64,000 nt of DNA. Origin: Hymenolepis diminuta. Taxonomy: Eukaryota > Platyhelminthes > Cestoda > Cyclophyllidea > Hymenolepididae. The notes beneath the pieces were generated by a model that saw only the letters and a list, made by a program, of their open reading frames with translations, was not told where the DNA came from and searched no databases. The translations under genes and the position numbers were made by a program. Positions within the stretch are counted from its first letter, which is position 1. Each line of letters opens with the position of its first letter. Below, in pieces: positions 35,348-48,064 of the stretch. The stretch covers positions 248,882-312,881 of the forward strand of contig CAADRB010000073.1 of NCBI GenBank assembly GCA_900708905.1, given 5' to 3'.

Positions 35348-37886
35348 ATTTTAAAATGTTTATTTCAAATTGTTACGGCAAGCAAAAGATTTTTAGAAAT
35401 GTTTATTCTTCTATTAATTCGTAATGTAGAAATGGATATTTAAAATTAAAATCAGCGCTAAACGAAAGAGGCAGTATATTTAAACAAACTTTTTCAGAAA
35501 CATTGATCTTTAAAAAACTTCAGATTATTATAATTTTCACCTTTATCCTTACTTTTTCAAATTTAAAAGAATAAAATGGATACCCGATTGACTTCTTCCC
35601 TGATTCAATTACCAAATTTTTCTCTCACAGTAGTATAAACAGATTAAATAACATCAAGAATCTTGCTCAAAAATTTGAAATTTGTTAAAAATCGTTGCTA
35701 CTTTGTCTCATTCTTAGAAACGAGAGAGATGACAATTAAACACCCGTGCATATCAAAAAGAATGTTTGATTTAGAATTCTGACAACCCGACCAATACTCA
35801 CACATAATAAGTAAGATGAAAATATTGAAAATACTGTATTTTTGTACCCTGATTCAAACAAAGAAGGAGAAATCGGTCAACTGCATTATTGAAACTCGTT
35901 TCAACGGTGTATCACAATACAATTCCTTCCCCTCCACCAGTAATGACGTTTCCCTCCTTTCTCTTAATTCTTCCATCCATTTCCTCCCTCTTTCGCCTCT
36001 TGTTTATTCGTAATTTCAGAATACACGGTTGTTCAACCAAGGTCTTCGTCTTCTCTTCCCCAAAAGATCGTTTTCCCAGTTAGCCCTAAGATGAGCGCAT
36101 TTCTAAGAAGGGATTTCTAGCCCACCTTGGCCAAGCCCTAAGATCGCAAAGAAACCCAAAAGTACAGTTATTGTTTCATTCGTGCAGTCAAAATAAAATT
36201 TAATTGACATTTATTCATTTTTACAAAATTTGCTTAAATCTGCTTAGTAATACATAAAATTATTTTCATTAATTTTCTAAAAAATAATTACGTAGCTAAG
36301 GAGAATAAACAGATGATATTTATTTCAAAATACTTTGTAATCGAACCACGTTTTTAGGAGAAAAAGAATATTCTGCAGATTTTCGCCCCAGTTTCAAGAA
36401 ATGCCTGTATTTTTGCTTCGTTTAAAAGTTTTGATTTGTTTATTTTAGAATATTGTAACAAAACAATTAGTGTGATAAGTCACAAATTCTTTGTTTAAGA
36501 AAAGAATGGGGAAAAATTTTTATTTCGTTTCTTTTCCTACTTGAGAGAATAGAAATAGTACGAGTAATTGTAATAATTTTTATAATGAAATTTTCGAAAA
36601 TGTCGAGAATGTTAGACAATGGCAATTTTATTGAACTAGAAGGGTTCATTCGAATGCTGAAAAATGTGAAGTCCGTTTAAAAGCCGGCAATTCTGCAATC
36701 AAACGAGGTCTTGGCTGCAGGAGCAGTTTCAGCAAATTGTTACAACTTAAAATCTTCATTTACTCATGCCATCCTGATAATATCAAAATATTATGTGCTC
36801 TAAACCCAAAACCTAAATGGAAACATCTTTTAGTTCCATAATTTTTGAGATGGGAGCGGCTCCATTCATCGATCATGGAAACCTTGTGAAATGAAATGTA
36901 CGTTTCCTTCCTCTCTTCTCAGATGAATTCGGGGAGAGTTTTGAAATACTAGGTTATTAAATGAAAACGAAAGCATGTTTTTTTTCTTAAAACAAACTTC
37001 TAATTAAGCTTTTATTCAGCCAACATCAACAGAATTGAATACTCACTGAATATAGTAAACCTCGACATTTCTATTGATAATGCGGCACAATCTCAACTAG
37101 ATCTCAGAAAATGTTGATTGTTCTTTCATTCAGAAAAATATTTTACGGTATTTTTTGTTGCTCCCCTCCCCCTCCCTCGCTACAAATTATATCTTGATTT
37201 AACCTCCCATCAAATTTTATACCGATTTATAAACCATAAAATAGGAGCATTCTTATACACTTTCCTTGTCTCATATTAAAATGGAAACTGAGAGTTTTGG
37301 TAAGATAAAATGTATTATTTCAATAATAAATAAAGCATTCCAGGTACAGAACACAAGCTTTATCAAAATTCCATTTTGTATGAAAATATTAATTTAAAAT
37401 CAATAATTGCAAAAAGATTGAATTCGAAATTGTCACCTTGATGGTATTATTAAATGTTTAAATAAAGCAAAAGCATACATTTAATTAGAAGAGATACCAC
37501 TGTACGCTAAAAGGAAGAACGTTGGATCAAAGAACATTCATTTAAATGCATTTTACACCTCATTTACTTTGTAGTCAAAGAGAATCCAAAGGAGGGGGAG
37601 GGTGTTAAACCGTGATCTTAAATGTCCACAGCTCGTTCCATATTTAATGGGTTCATTTTCAGAGGAGAAGCTACTAGTCATACCCCTAGATTCGTACCAT
37701 TTTTTCACTATTCTAACTTGCGGCAATTAAAATACAACGTAATGCTTGGGGATTTTCAAAACAACACCAATTAAACCTGAAGTACCCAACATCCTAAATG
37801 ATAAAGTAAATTTCTAACATTTTGCCAAAATTATATTGAAAGTATAACTTTTATATAATGATAACGTTATTTGATAATATTTTCAG
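35348..37886. other. Non-coding region
   Basis: Short ORFs only, none supported. Includes pyrimidine-rich tracts (35925-36010, 37160-37185). Confidence 0.4.
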
Positions 37887-38052
37887 CGTTGTGAGAAATT
37901 GTTTCAATAATTGGATCAGTTGGGTTCTGCTAAATGAGAATTTTTTCCAAGTCTCTTCTATTCTGAAAGGAATGACACTATTCAAATGTAATGGCGATGA
38001 GTACTTGCTCTTGCGCACTCTTGTGCAAACGAGAAGAAGAAGCTTTTTCTAG
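37887..38052 (+). CDS. Candidate terminal exon (54 codons)
   Basis: The acceptor GATAATATTTTCAG ends at 37886. The frame reads VVRNCFNNWISWVLLNENFF, then a mixed polar stretch ending RTLVQTRRRSFF and TAG. No partner exon or family was identified. Confidence 0.3.
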
Positions 38053-38991
38053 CAAGGAACCATGTTCTTCAATCTGAAGCTAAGAAGAAATAAAGGGAAA
38101 TGAGACATGAATTAAAACTACAGACCAACCCTTGTAATTAGGCAACATAACGATAAGTGCTAGACATTGTAGACAATCATATTCTGCAATTCAGGGGACG
38201 TGAAATGCTCATTCAGTAAATACTATACAATCCGAAATCAACAATTCAATTGAAGTTAATTGAAGAAAGAGTCTCCTCAATTGTCACCTTGATGCTGATC
38301 GCAACATCCTCTTATTCTCTCATATTCATTGTTTGTTGGGCTTTATTTTAACCAATTTCAGTTGCTTTGAATAAATAAAAATTATAACATTTTTTCTCTA
38401 GAACATTACTCTAGAAAGTGAGATTGACGGTTAGGTTCCTATCAAATAGATTAGACTATGATTTGTAATAAATTACTTAAAATCCAATTAAATTTTTAAA
38501 CATAATTTATTAGATATTATCTGATTGCCAAAAAGCTTTAAATTTGTTCATATCACTTTTAAAAACACCTTATCGTTTTCATAAATTATTTGTGAATTTT
38601 TTAGCAAATAGGGGACAAAATTGAATCTGGGTTTCTAAAAGCGTTAGAATAACAAATTTTACTGGAATTTTTATTAATCGATAAATTTTTACTACACAAA
38701 ATATTTATTATTGTGTTTTTGTAAACAAAACAATGGACTTTTATGTATTTTATAGTCAAAAACTGATTTTAAGTTGGCGTTTGCATGTCATTTCCCAGTA
38801 ACTGAAATGAAGTTCTTGTATGTTTTTCGGCACGATTAGATGCTGACTCTTCAAGAAGCTTTCCTATGTGAATATTGATAAGAAAATTGCAATTCGATGG
38901 TTTTAGGATTAGTATCCAACATAATTCCAGAGCTCCGTTATCAGTTTTTGATTCCCATGGATTTGAATGAGCTCATTTTTTTTAATTAAAG

Positions 38992-39139
38992 GAATGCTGA
39001 TCAGAAGAATTACTTGTTTTGCTGTTCAAGGGACTTCGATTCTTTTGTTGGAAGAGATTATCTTGAGGTTACCACATTCTTCCCATCAGAATTCACCGAT
39101 ACCATTTTACCATTCATCAAACTGTATGAGCATCGGTAA
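38992..39139 (+). CDS. Candidate exon, gene E (protein-like)
   Basis: A poly-T tract followed by AATTAAAG provides an acceptor ending at 38991. The frame reads NADQKNYLFCCSRDFDSFVG and RDYLEVTTFFPSEFTDTILP, then FIKLYEHR, and either stops at TAA (39137-39139) or leaves through CATCG|GTAAAC. The residue composition is among the most convincing of the short candidates. Family unknown. Confidence 0.4.
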
Positions 39140-39889
39140 ACGTCAATCATGTGACTAGTGTCTAATTTACCTTCTATAAACTTCAAATATGCCCGATTTC
39201 ATTGCCCGACAAAATTAACTTGATCTTGAATATTTAAATTTTATTAAATATATGCTTAGATGGAAACTAAGAATATATATTTTTCAAGTGAAAAGAGAAA
39301 ATATATTCAACAGAAGGAGACCTTGAGGCAAATGTCTGCTTGAAAACCCTTTCAAAGGTTTGATATGGTGAGCAAATTTTACAGACAGCTGAAAAAATGT
39401 CACCAGCCCTTAAAGCACATGATCCTGAAAGAGGTATAACAAAAATTAGCTGAACAGCATTTGAAAAACTTTGAATATTTTGTATTAAACAGAAGAAAGT
39501 AAACAATAATTTAGTAAAAATTGACAATAGGAGTTCTAAATAAGCTAACTTTTTCATTTGTCATTAAAACGCAGTGGGAATTAAAATGAGACAGCCTCCC
39601 CTCGATCCCTAATATTTTTATGGAAATTCTTCTTAAATATTAATATTATTTTAACGACCAATACAAATTCTCTTTTTCACTTAGAAATCCTATACTATTC
39701 GTACCCGGTAGGGGAATCATACAAAGTGGAAGGGTATCTAATTTGATTTCAGACAAAAGAGTTGACTTTCGACATAATATGTATACAAGTTTATGTTCTG
39801 AGTTTGCGTTAACTGTTTATTTAGAGAGATTAATGTCCATTTTTATCTGATTTGCCTTCCCATTGACATATCTGTGATATCTTTGACAG

Positions 39890-40174
39890 AAGCGTCACTA
39901 GACATCAGATTGCTTATGAATTATGAGTACTTTATATTGGTAAACTATTCTCTTTAATGTAATTGTAATATATATCCCAATATTTTTTTATTATTCATAT
40001 TATGATAACCTTTTAATTACCCCTAAAGCTCTTGGTAAAACTCCCAAAACACTCAATTTCAAATATGGATTGTGCTAAGTTGAAGAGCAGCCACTGAAGC
40101 ATGTAATTCTTCTCCAAGATGAAGTCATTAAAGCAAAGAACGTTGTGGAATTCCTAAGAGATTTGGTTGAATGA
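39890..40174 (+). CDS. Two further candidate exons downstream of gene E
   Basis: An acceptor TATCTTTGACAG (ending 39889) opens ASLDIRLLMNYEYFIL, which meets TTG|GTAAAC in phase 0. A second segment, at 40082-40174 (acceptor at 40079, or at AGAGCAG ending near 40090), reads EEQPLKHVILLQDEV then IKAKNVVEFLRDLVE and TGA. The second reads as a clean amphipathic helix. The first joins the second in phase if the AGAGCAG acceptor is used. The join to the 38992 exon does not fit in phase. Confidence 0.3.
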
Positions 40175-40889
40175 CGACTGCTTTAACCCTTATAAAGTTC
40201 ACTGAAATTTCATTTTTACCCTATCTTTGTTTGGGGGATAATTAAAGTCCACTTGGGTTTACTAAAGCGGAAAACCCGGTAATTACTTGGAAACTGATTC
40301 TGAACTTAAATGCAGAAAGAAACAATTTAATTTGTTATGAATATTTCATAAACTACGATCAATAATTTACCCTTGTCTGCATTCTTTAAAATTGTTTTTT
40401 TTTTTGGAGGCATAATAAACAACAATTTGTTCAGCCTGAAATATTTTACAATTTCACAAAAAATATCAACATTTTTAAAGAAATTAATGGTTATTTTAAA
40501 TAATCTTTAATTATTATTTATTCGAAATATATAAACTGTATCTGAATTTTCTTGATCTTTATTTTTTATTTATTTGATTATTTTAACTTAATGAATAAAC
40601 TAAACAATATTTGAGTTAACTCTAAGATGAGAGAGTCCAATATCTTGTCGAAAATAGGTTTCCACCAAACCCTATCATCGAATATGAATTTTAAAATATT
40701 CAACATTATAAACTACGACTAGATAAAATGCATTATTGAAATTAATATATCTACAATACATTTTAAAAATAAATACTTAACAATATTTCTTCAAATAAAA
40801 AATTCAGAATATAGGATGCATAAAAAAGAGTTAACAAGAAACCGGAAAGTTAAGAAGTACGTAGGGTAGGGTAGTATGCACAAAGTTTC
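40175..40889. other. A+T-rich spacer
   Basis: No gene or repeat seen. It probably includes the 3' UTR of the minus-strand gene that ends at 40890. Confidence 0.45.
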
Positions 40890-41573
40890 TCATGCCTCAC
40901 AGATGCTTTCAACAATGACCACTCTCTTCTGATCATCACTGTCGTCCTTAAAGATTACATTTCTGTTTGATGAATTATTGCAATCGCTTGATTTCTTTAG
41001 AGTGGAACTCTCTGCAAGTTCTCTGCATTCCTCTTCTTCATCTTCTTCTCGAATTCCAGGAATTTCTTCCCGACCATAATCGCTTCGAACTGGATTGACG
41101 GGTGGTAGTACATTCGCAAAAGGCATGAGAGTTCCATACTGAAATCGTCGCTCGAATTCCCGGAATCCCTCAATCAACATATTTACATCCACATTGTCCG
41201 GACAAATTAGACTTCCATCTGCGCCGGTTCGCAATAGAAGTTTCTTATTCTTCACCTGAGTTCCATTCTTATAAGTTCCCATGAGCATTTTGGAGAGATT
41301 ACTGTTCTTATGATCCTCAACCTCAGGCGACTTACTCCTACATCGTTGAAAACAGCAAGGCAATAACCAATTAGATGAGTGATGATCATTATCATCTCGT
41401 GGCGTAGTTACCTCAGTGTTGAAAATTACTCTTGGTGGAGGCCAGTCCGCTGTTGTTATCATAGTCCGTCGCAGTTTTTGAGTAGTTCTCCTTATGTGAG
41501 CTTTAGTTCTGTTAAGAAAAACGGCATTTTCATTTGGTTTCGCAGTTGAACAGGAGACTTTTTGGGAAGGCAT
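40890..41573 (-). CDS. Intronless gene C, 227-aa unrecognised protein
   Basis: This is the clearest gene in the window: one frame open for 227 codons from ATG (41573) to TGA. The frame is open slightly further upstream, but MPSQKVSCSTAK is the first in-frame ATG. The N-terminal third is basic (RTKAHIRRTTQKLRRT, residues 25-40). Then come WPPPRVIFN, a Cys cluster (LLPCCFQRCRSK), a central NKKLLLRTGADGSLICP stretch, DVNMLIEGFREFERRFQYG, and a strongly acidic run (EEDEEEECRELAE) before a Ser/Asn/Asp-rich tail. No signal peptide or membrane segment is seen. An internal GTAAGT near 41335 does not interrupt coding. Three CCAAT boxes lie just upstream. I do not recognise a domain. A soluble, perhaps nuclear protein is only a guess from its charge pattern. 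Confidence 0.72.
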   Translation of the reverse strand: MPSQKVSCSTAKPNENAVFLNRTKAHIRRTTQKLRRTMITTADWPPPRVIFNTEVTTPRDDNDHHSSNWLLPCCFQRCRSKSPEVEDHKNSNLSKMLMGTYKNGTQVKNKKLLLRTGADGSLICPDNVDVNMLIEGFREFERRFQYGTLMPFANVLPPVNPVRSDYGREEIPGIREEDEEEECRELAESSTLKKSSDCNNSSNRNVIFKDDSDDQKRVVIVESICEA

Positions 41574-41671
41574 AACTGGGAGACACAGGCCCCGACACCT
41601 CTTCAGAACGTTGTAAATGCTATGTGCAGAAAAATTGTTCACTTGACCGAATTACATCCTCATGAAATCTG

Positions 41672-41726
41672 ATTGGCTACCCCTTATTGTGCGTGATATG
41701 TGATTGGTTGATGGCGTAGCGATTGG
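41672..41726 (-). promoter_or_regulatory. Triple CCAAT-box promoter of gene C
   Basis: ATTGG on the + strand at 41672-41676, 41703-41707 and 41722-41726 gives three CCAAT pentamers in the minus orientation, 100-155 nt upstream of the gene C start codon. CCAAT is the core site of NF-Y, which usually acts from proximal promoters. Three in about 55 bp is notable in this sequence. Confidence 0.5.
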
Positions 41727-42758
41727 ACTAATATTCACAAATGCACATAAGCATCTGGTTGGTTTCGCTTTTAAAACTGTGTGTTAGAGTAATTTAACTA
41801 CTTAATGGTTAAGATTATAATTACATGGGAAAAATTCCTCCAAAATTTGATGATATTTTTTCATAACTTTAATCAATTTATTTATCCGTTTTAATTGGAG
41901 TTATTAGGATGTATTAAGAATAATATATGCTTTTATATGAGAAAGTGTAATTCCGCAATGTTAGTCTTGTCATATAAGAGAATATTTTGAAATCTTTTGA
42001 TGCTTGGTCTTATTTTATTCTTATCAACTTTTTCCCTCATGGAACTGTTCAAATTAAGACGTTTATTTGGAATTTAGTCTGAAAGCTGTTGTTTGATGGT
42101 TTAACAAAAGTGTAATCATAAAAAAATGTAAATATATTATACAAACTCCTTATAGCAGACGAAATAGTACAACCGAGAAGACGCAAGTCTCAAAAATCGT
42201 GTGGCTGCAACCAGTCTATCCTCTTGGGGTTGGAGTTTTTTAGTTGGTTTCACAAGGACTTGCAGTCAGGAAAAAAATATTCCACTATGCTCTTTACAAT
42301 CCAATTTTTGGATACGTCACTGTGACCTCAAAATAATTTGTTATCTATTAACATTAAATTTGATTTACTGATATAATTGGCTTTCAGCTAGATCAGCTAT
42401 AAAGGTTGAAAAAGATCTCCCTTTTAAGGAAGATGTAAAAAATTTTAATTGCTTCTAGAATGTATTAAGTAACAGGTGTAGTATCCCAATCAGTATATTA
42501 GAAAAAAGACCCACGGGTTTGAATTGAGCGGTCTTAATAATTATGAAATGCGAAATTACATATAAACTTTTGCCTTATAAAAAAGACTAAACGGGAGAAC
42601 TTAAAATCATATAGTGGGAACAGTGATCTGAAGTGATTCTCTTATTCGCAAGTTAATAAATTATATCTTATGAAAATTTTCCTTATGCAATAATAAAACA
42701 TTTGAAATGGAGGGATTTCCTCCGTGCCTCAGTCAAGCTAGTCATCGACTTAAATTAA

Positions 42759-42970
42759 TTGTTCAACACTGCGATGTTGAACATCACTGTTACCAAGTGT
42801 CGATCTGTATGCCCTAGGTCTTCGTTTCCAGACCATCATGTGCACATAATGTTCACATCCATCCATGCATCCATCGATCCATCCCACGACCTCGGATTCA
42901 AGCAAGTCTCTCTAGTCGGACTGAACTTTCACTGTCCTCATTAAAATTAAGGACAGTTGGGGACACCACA
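42759..42970. repeat. Structured G+C-richer block with two hairpins and CATC repeats
   Basis: Contains a perfect 8-bp stem GTTCAACA/TGTTGAAC (42761-42782), an 8-bp stem ACTGTCCT/AGGACAGT (42931-42957) and imperfect CATC tetranucleotide repeats (about 42855-42890). Its base composition differs from the flanks, suggesting an inserted element. The class is unknown. Confidence 0.45.
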
Positions 42971-43879
42971 GGCTGAACGCTACACTTTGCACATATTTCA
43001 AAATGCATTTGCAGATAATTTTATTAAAGAGATGAGACTGCTTCTCACTGAATGTTGGAAAGTTGGAAACAGGTGAACCAACTGCAATTAAGGAAGCCAG
43101 AGCATCCTTTTTTTATTAGTTGTTGGGATACGAAAGGGGATTCAGTTCCCAACAAAATGAAATAGGAACTATACAAAGTCTTCTAACTTTAACAAACCTT
43201 AATATTTGACGGTATAATTGCAAATTGACGCTTAAATAAAAGTAAATTTGATGACAGATCAATTTTTTCAAATGGGGGCATATAAATGAGATGACTATTG
43301 ACCCTGCAGGAAGAATTTAAGGGCTGAGTCGTTTAATTTTCCATTTACTTGAATCAAAATATGCGCTATTAAAGTGACTCAATCAAAATTTGTTCATCAT
43401 ATCTGATTATTTTCGTCCCACTAAAATCTCTAGTACTAACTAACTTTTATCTTAAAGCACTTTACCTAAATCGTAACTTTTAAACCAGATAGTATCTATG
43501 CCATCAAAATTCTTCGCGTTTCAGTCAATTTCTCTCTTACTTCATTTAAACCCCAATGTACTTAGAGTTTTCTTAATAAAACCCACCCAGTTTAAAAGAT
43601 AGGATTTTAGTTTGTTGTAGTATTGCATCATCAAGTTTATTTATTTATTAATATTCCGATTTGTTTTATTGCAATTTCTATTACGTTATAATTAAATCAA
43701 TATTATCGTTGCCAATGCCATAATAAAAACAAAGAGCTTTCAAAACTTGTTATTTATGAGTAAGCCTCTGAATACAGAGAATAACAAACGTGTCCAATAA
43801 AGTATGGAATGGTGGGGGTGGCCAATCACATGGGGATAAAGAAGACGGTGTGTTACAAATCATACTATACTTGAATTAA

Positions 43880-44010
43880 AAAGGGGAGGTTTCACTTTGT
43901 GATGTCATAATATTCAATCCTCATAATTTGACCCCCAGATGCATGTGGGTCCTCATACCCTCTATATTCAGGGCTCATTGATCGGTCGATCTATTTCTGT
44001 TGTTGGTCAT
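43880..44010 (+). repeat. Repeat family R1, partial copy
   Basis: Carries CAATCCTCATAATTTGACCC and, about 60 nt later, CTCATTGATCGGT, both in the R1 order, with a diverged middle. Confidence 0.4.
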
Positions 44011-44484
44011 GCCATACCGATATATTTATTTCTTTTCACAACTAAATGTAGCATTTCTTAATACGGCTCATTCAAAGGGAACTGTGTCAATTGCATTCTT
44101 ACATGCACATAGCACATTTGTTTTCATATTCCCTTTCCTTTTACTGAAAAGCTCTACGACTCTGATAAACAGTTTTATACATTGGAATTCCAGTTTTTCA
44201 TAAAATTAAACTAATTGGATACCATAAACAAATTTACTTCGAATAATAGAGATGATTCCTCACTGACCCAAAAGGTCACCTCGTTTCTTACCTTGCCTAC
44301 TACTATCCATTTTTCACTTACCTTCTACTTACAGCAAGGCTGTAAAAATAGGGTATTTTTGTTTATATTGTCATACAATGAGACTCAGATAAAGCTTTTT
44401 ATAAAGGTAATAAACTATGTGAACAATTAGTAGGTTGCTATTTCCCCTAATTGCAGACCAAAGGTGTGTAATATGTAGAGAGCT

Positions 44485-45340
44485 TGTTGGAATAACAAGT
44501 ACTGAGGCCACCAATTTAGGAGTTAAGGCTAATAGCTAGGAACTAACAACAATTCCAAAAAGTGGAACACTAAAAACTGTGTAAGCTAAAGCGCATTGAA
44601 TAAACCACGATGAGGAGTCGAGAGTGTAAGAGGAGATGTGTGAGAGAGGAGATTTGAGAGAGGTGTGCGAGTAGATAAATGACAAGTGCGTGTGTGAGTC
44701 ACTTGGGCAAGAACGCACGTAATAATACGAGTGCAGGTAGATATTTAAATGAAATGGGATAGTAATGAAAAAAGGAGAGTCGATAAACCCGTCTTGACTT
44801 GACAAATACGGGTTTGAGTCGTAGCGATATAAGAGGGGAAAATCAACGTATTTTCATAAAGAATGCAAAAATTTTCGTAAACACATTAAACATAAAACCG
44901 CATGCAAAAAGAGGGGGGTCACAGGATTAGTAACAATAATCCTTCAAGAGACTTATCAGGGAGAAAGTAGTAGCAGTTGTAGGTAGAGGGGAGCTGGGGA
45001 GAAGAGAGCCAAGTAGATATGTGCTAAAGAGCAAGAACCTCAGAGTAGAGCCTGATAGAAGATTTCACACGGTTATAAATAGGCAGAGTTTACAGGCAGT
45101 TGAAACAGTTAAAGGGCATTATGAGAGTCCAATCATGAAGTGAAGCGTGAGTTTTCACAGGAGTTTTGATAAGCGGGCTGATGCAGACATGATGATAAGG
45201 TCTCACCAATTGGTAGTATTTTCGACAATCACCAAGCTGTCCAAAAAAATAACTCATATTAATGAGAGAGACAATCATAAAAATTTGATCGGTTAATAAT
45301 TCTTAAATTAAACGTTTCCAATGCCTGTGTGTTAAGTATT
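44485..45340. repeat. LTR-like repeat family R3, copy 1
   Basis: Begins TGTTGGAATAAC and is purine-rich on the + strand. It shares ordered phrases with 56267-56870: TGTTGGA, CTAACAACAATT followed by a GGAACAC or AGAACACC phrase, AGAGGAGAT, and TGAGTCACTTGGGCAAG. A TG start and an unusual long purine bias fit an LTR or another long non-coding retroelement part. The right limit is uncertain; GCGGCAGTGGGCCGAACC near 45371 may mark the leader. No coding domain seen. Confidence 0.5.
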
Positions 45341-47924
45341 AAGTATGTGGGAGATAAATAAATACATATTTAGCGGCAGTGGGCCGAACCGCGGTAAATA
45401 TTGTCCTTGCGAGATTGATAAGTGACCGAAAATTCATCTGTTGACAATTGGGACAGAGCATACGTGAGTCAGCAAGTTGTTCGCGCTTTCGACTCCTTAT
45501 GGTGTTCTCACATCTGGTTAATTCAGAATTATGTGAAGTTAATTCCTGTGATTTTTCCTCCATAGGAATCGTATAAGGTGGCACATTTTACGTTCGAAAA
45601 TGTTTAGGAAAAGTCACGAAATGCTAACTAGCGTTTAGGTGGTGTTATTTAATTGCCACTTGTAAAAACAACAGCAAAATTTAGAAAGTATTTACTTCTA
45701 GCATCACTAAATTTAGAAAAGAGATTGGCAGTTATAAGTCGTATTATCCAGTTTACGTGATTAATTGGAGAAAAAACGCTAACGAGATTGGATTGAAATA
45801 TTTTAGCCCAATAATACGATGTTCACGTGCGTTATAATGGGGTGCACAGGAATTTGTGAATACATAAAGACAAGGTGAGTTAATACTCTTCTAACTTCTA
45901 TCGATCCTCACCATACAGTCAAATATGGAATGAGAAATCGTTGCGTAAAGGACCTTATTGAGAACAGAGAGAATCCTAAGAAGGACGAGAGAGATTTGTT
46001 TGACTGCAAAATTCAGAGTGGTTGGATGTGCATTTGTACATGGTGAATTCGCGCATGCTTATTTGAATAGGGTGGCAAAGAGTAAGGCGATATAGGGTGA
46101 GACGTGGGAACAGTGACGTTTCCATCGCAACGTGAGAAAGTTGGCCCATAGCAAGTGATGTTTGCTGTGTAGTCAAAATAAATCAACTGGCCATTAGATG
46201 AATTGCAAAAATAGCTCGAAGTTACAAAACGCTAAGCAAATTAAAAAGAGTTTAACTTAGAGATTCTGAACCGAAAATTTCTGTGGCAGATAAAGTGTTT
46301 ATTAGTAGCAGCAGAAAAGGGGCGATTTGACCGCATTTAAAAATTGAATTAATTTGGATTAAGATAAATAATCACACAAATACTTCTCCAAATCATTTAT
46401 CCACCCTCATGGTAATTTTAATAGTCTCTCTGTCGAAACATTTCTCCGTTTTAAGTTTCTTAAACTGAGTACAGTCGTACGTTTTATCCCAATATGGAGA
46501 AGTTGCAGCAGCAGAATGTAGATTATCGATTTTCTCACTTACCTCGCCATTACTCAAATTTTGTCTGTATAATCCCGTACATATCAATTTTTAAAACCGT
46601 AGTTCAAATTTCGACTCTTGCACTCTCTCCCCTTCCTTTATTCACCTTTTTCTCTTTTTTGGTTATCGATTTTCCTTTCTGTACCAAATTTGGCGCTTTT
46701 TCTTTTTCTCTCCAAATCATCCGAGTATTAGCTGATACTGTACACTAAAACATGATCTACTGTCAATTCCTGAGATTCTGAGTTAAAATTTCTATTATTA
46801 GCCTTAGCATTATCTTCAGTCTATTCAAATACATCAAAACACCATGCTGATTAGTTTGAGTCGTACTTAACTCTATGGCATGGTACATTGTATCGTTATG
46901 ACATGTCTCCTTATCGATCTTGATGTCTTAATTTCCATTTGTCTGAACACTGTTTAATTTTTGTTAGATTAAATTAGCGTTTTGATTCTATCTTGCTTTT
47001 ATCATCAAACTCATCCTACAAACCTCACATGTCACGTCAGATGCCACCAAAAATACTTCTACAATAACCAAGGCAGACCCAGTAGCTCGAAAACTTAATT
47101 TACTACGTGCTGAGCAGCACAAATAATATTTTTTAATTCAAATGGAATTTGTACAGCACCAAAATCATAGTAAAAATTAGAAATATGCCAGAGAGACTAA
47201 AATGGACCCCACAGAAGCCCTTGTAACTAGAATTCCTCAACATATAAACTGACTTAATTACTCAAACTTTCTTATAATTCTTAGTAAATCGAGTTTCTAT
47301 CTACTACCATCACATAATACAAAATTCCATTTCTCATATAATTTCCTACAATAGAGCTTTACTAAAGATTTTTTTCCCCAATAAAAAATTTCACCCAAAT
47401 TCCGTAAATTATTAATCAATTTCCAGATTCGTGGTGCAAAGGCCCAAAATTTACGCTCTCTTCCCCCATCTTTATCTTTCTTCTACATCTCCTTTTATGC
47501 TATTGTCCTTTCCCTCTTTACTGAAGTTCCTATTTTCTCTCTATCTCTCTCCCCTCCATTCCCGGATTTTAATATTTGATGTGTTATGAATTCTTGATAA
47601 CTTTCTACTCTGCATTCTTGATCTGGGAAATATCATTGTCTTTTTTAGTAGTAGCCTTAGCCATTAATTCTAGAGGCTACAATATAGGACAATATGGGTA
47701 TGAACGCTTAAACCCCAAGTGTATATATTGTTATAATTTATATTCGCAACTAAACACAAGGAGATTTGTAATGGATTGAATTGAGTAAACCTCATTATAT
47801 ATTCATAGTGATGCTAAAAGATTCTTTCTACTATGAACCGAAATAGAAATATTACAATTTTTAAATATGTGAAGTAATTGAAAGCAAGCAAAATTAAATA
47901 TAACAAATGACAAAGAGAAGGGGA
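45341..47924. other. Mixed non-coding region with weak ORFs
   Basis: 45.3-46.2 kb continues the purine-rich composition of R3 and may be part of the same element. The + strand ORF 46494-46748 starts with a real ATG (MEKLQQQNVDYRFSHLPRHY) and has two hydrophobic stretches. It is antisense to another open frame with a GAG|GTAAGT donor. I cannot decide whether either is a gene. Confidence 0.3.
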
Positions 47925-48064
47925 TCAAAACGATGCTGAGATCAACGTCAAGATACCAAAAAGTCTCATTGAGAGCCAGTTTAAAAAATAAATTTTGCCA
48001 ATTGTCCCCTGGATTACAGCAAATGCTCGTCTCCGATGTCAAGTGCTTTTTAACCAATTTTTAA
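47925..48064 (+). repeat. Repeat family R1, copy truncated by a mariner fragment
   Basis: Carries GATGCTGAGATCAACGTCAA, CCCCTGGATTACAGCAAATG and the TTTTTAACCAATTTTTAATC tail, then changes abruptly into DD37D mariner sequence at about 48065. Confidence 0.6.

Noticed and set aside
44536..44805. 89-codon minus ORF
   Set aside because: Complement of the purine-rich R3 repeat, giving a Ser/His/Tyr-rich chance frame.
47427..47578. 50-codon frame after an acceptor-like TTTCCAG
   Set aside because: Pyrimidine-rich low-complexity sequence gives an open, Leu/Ser/Phe/Pro-rich frame without further support.
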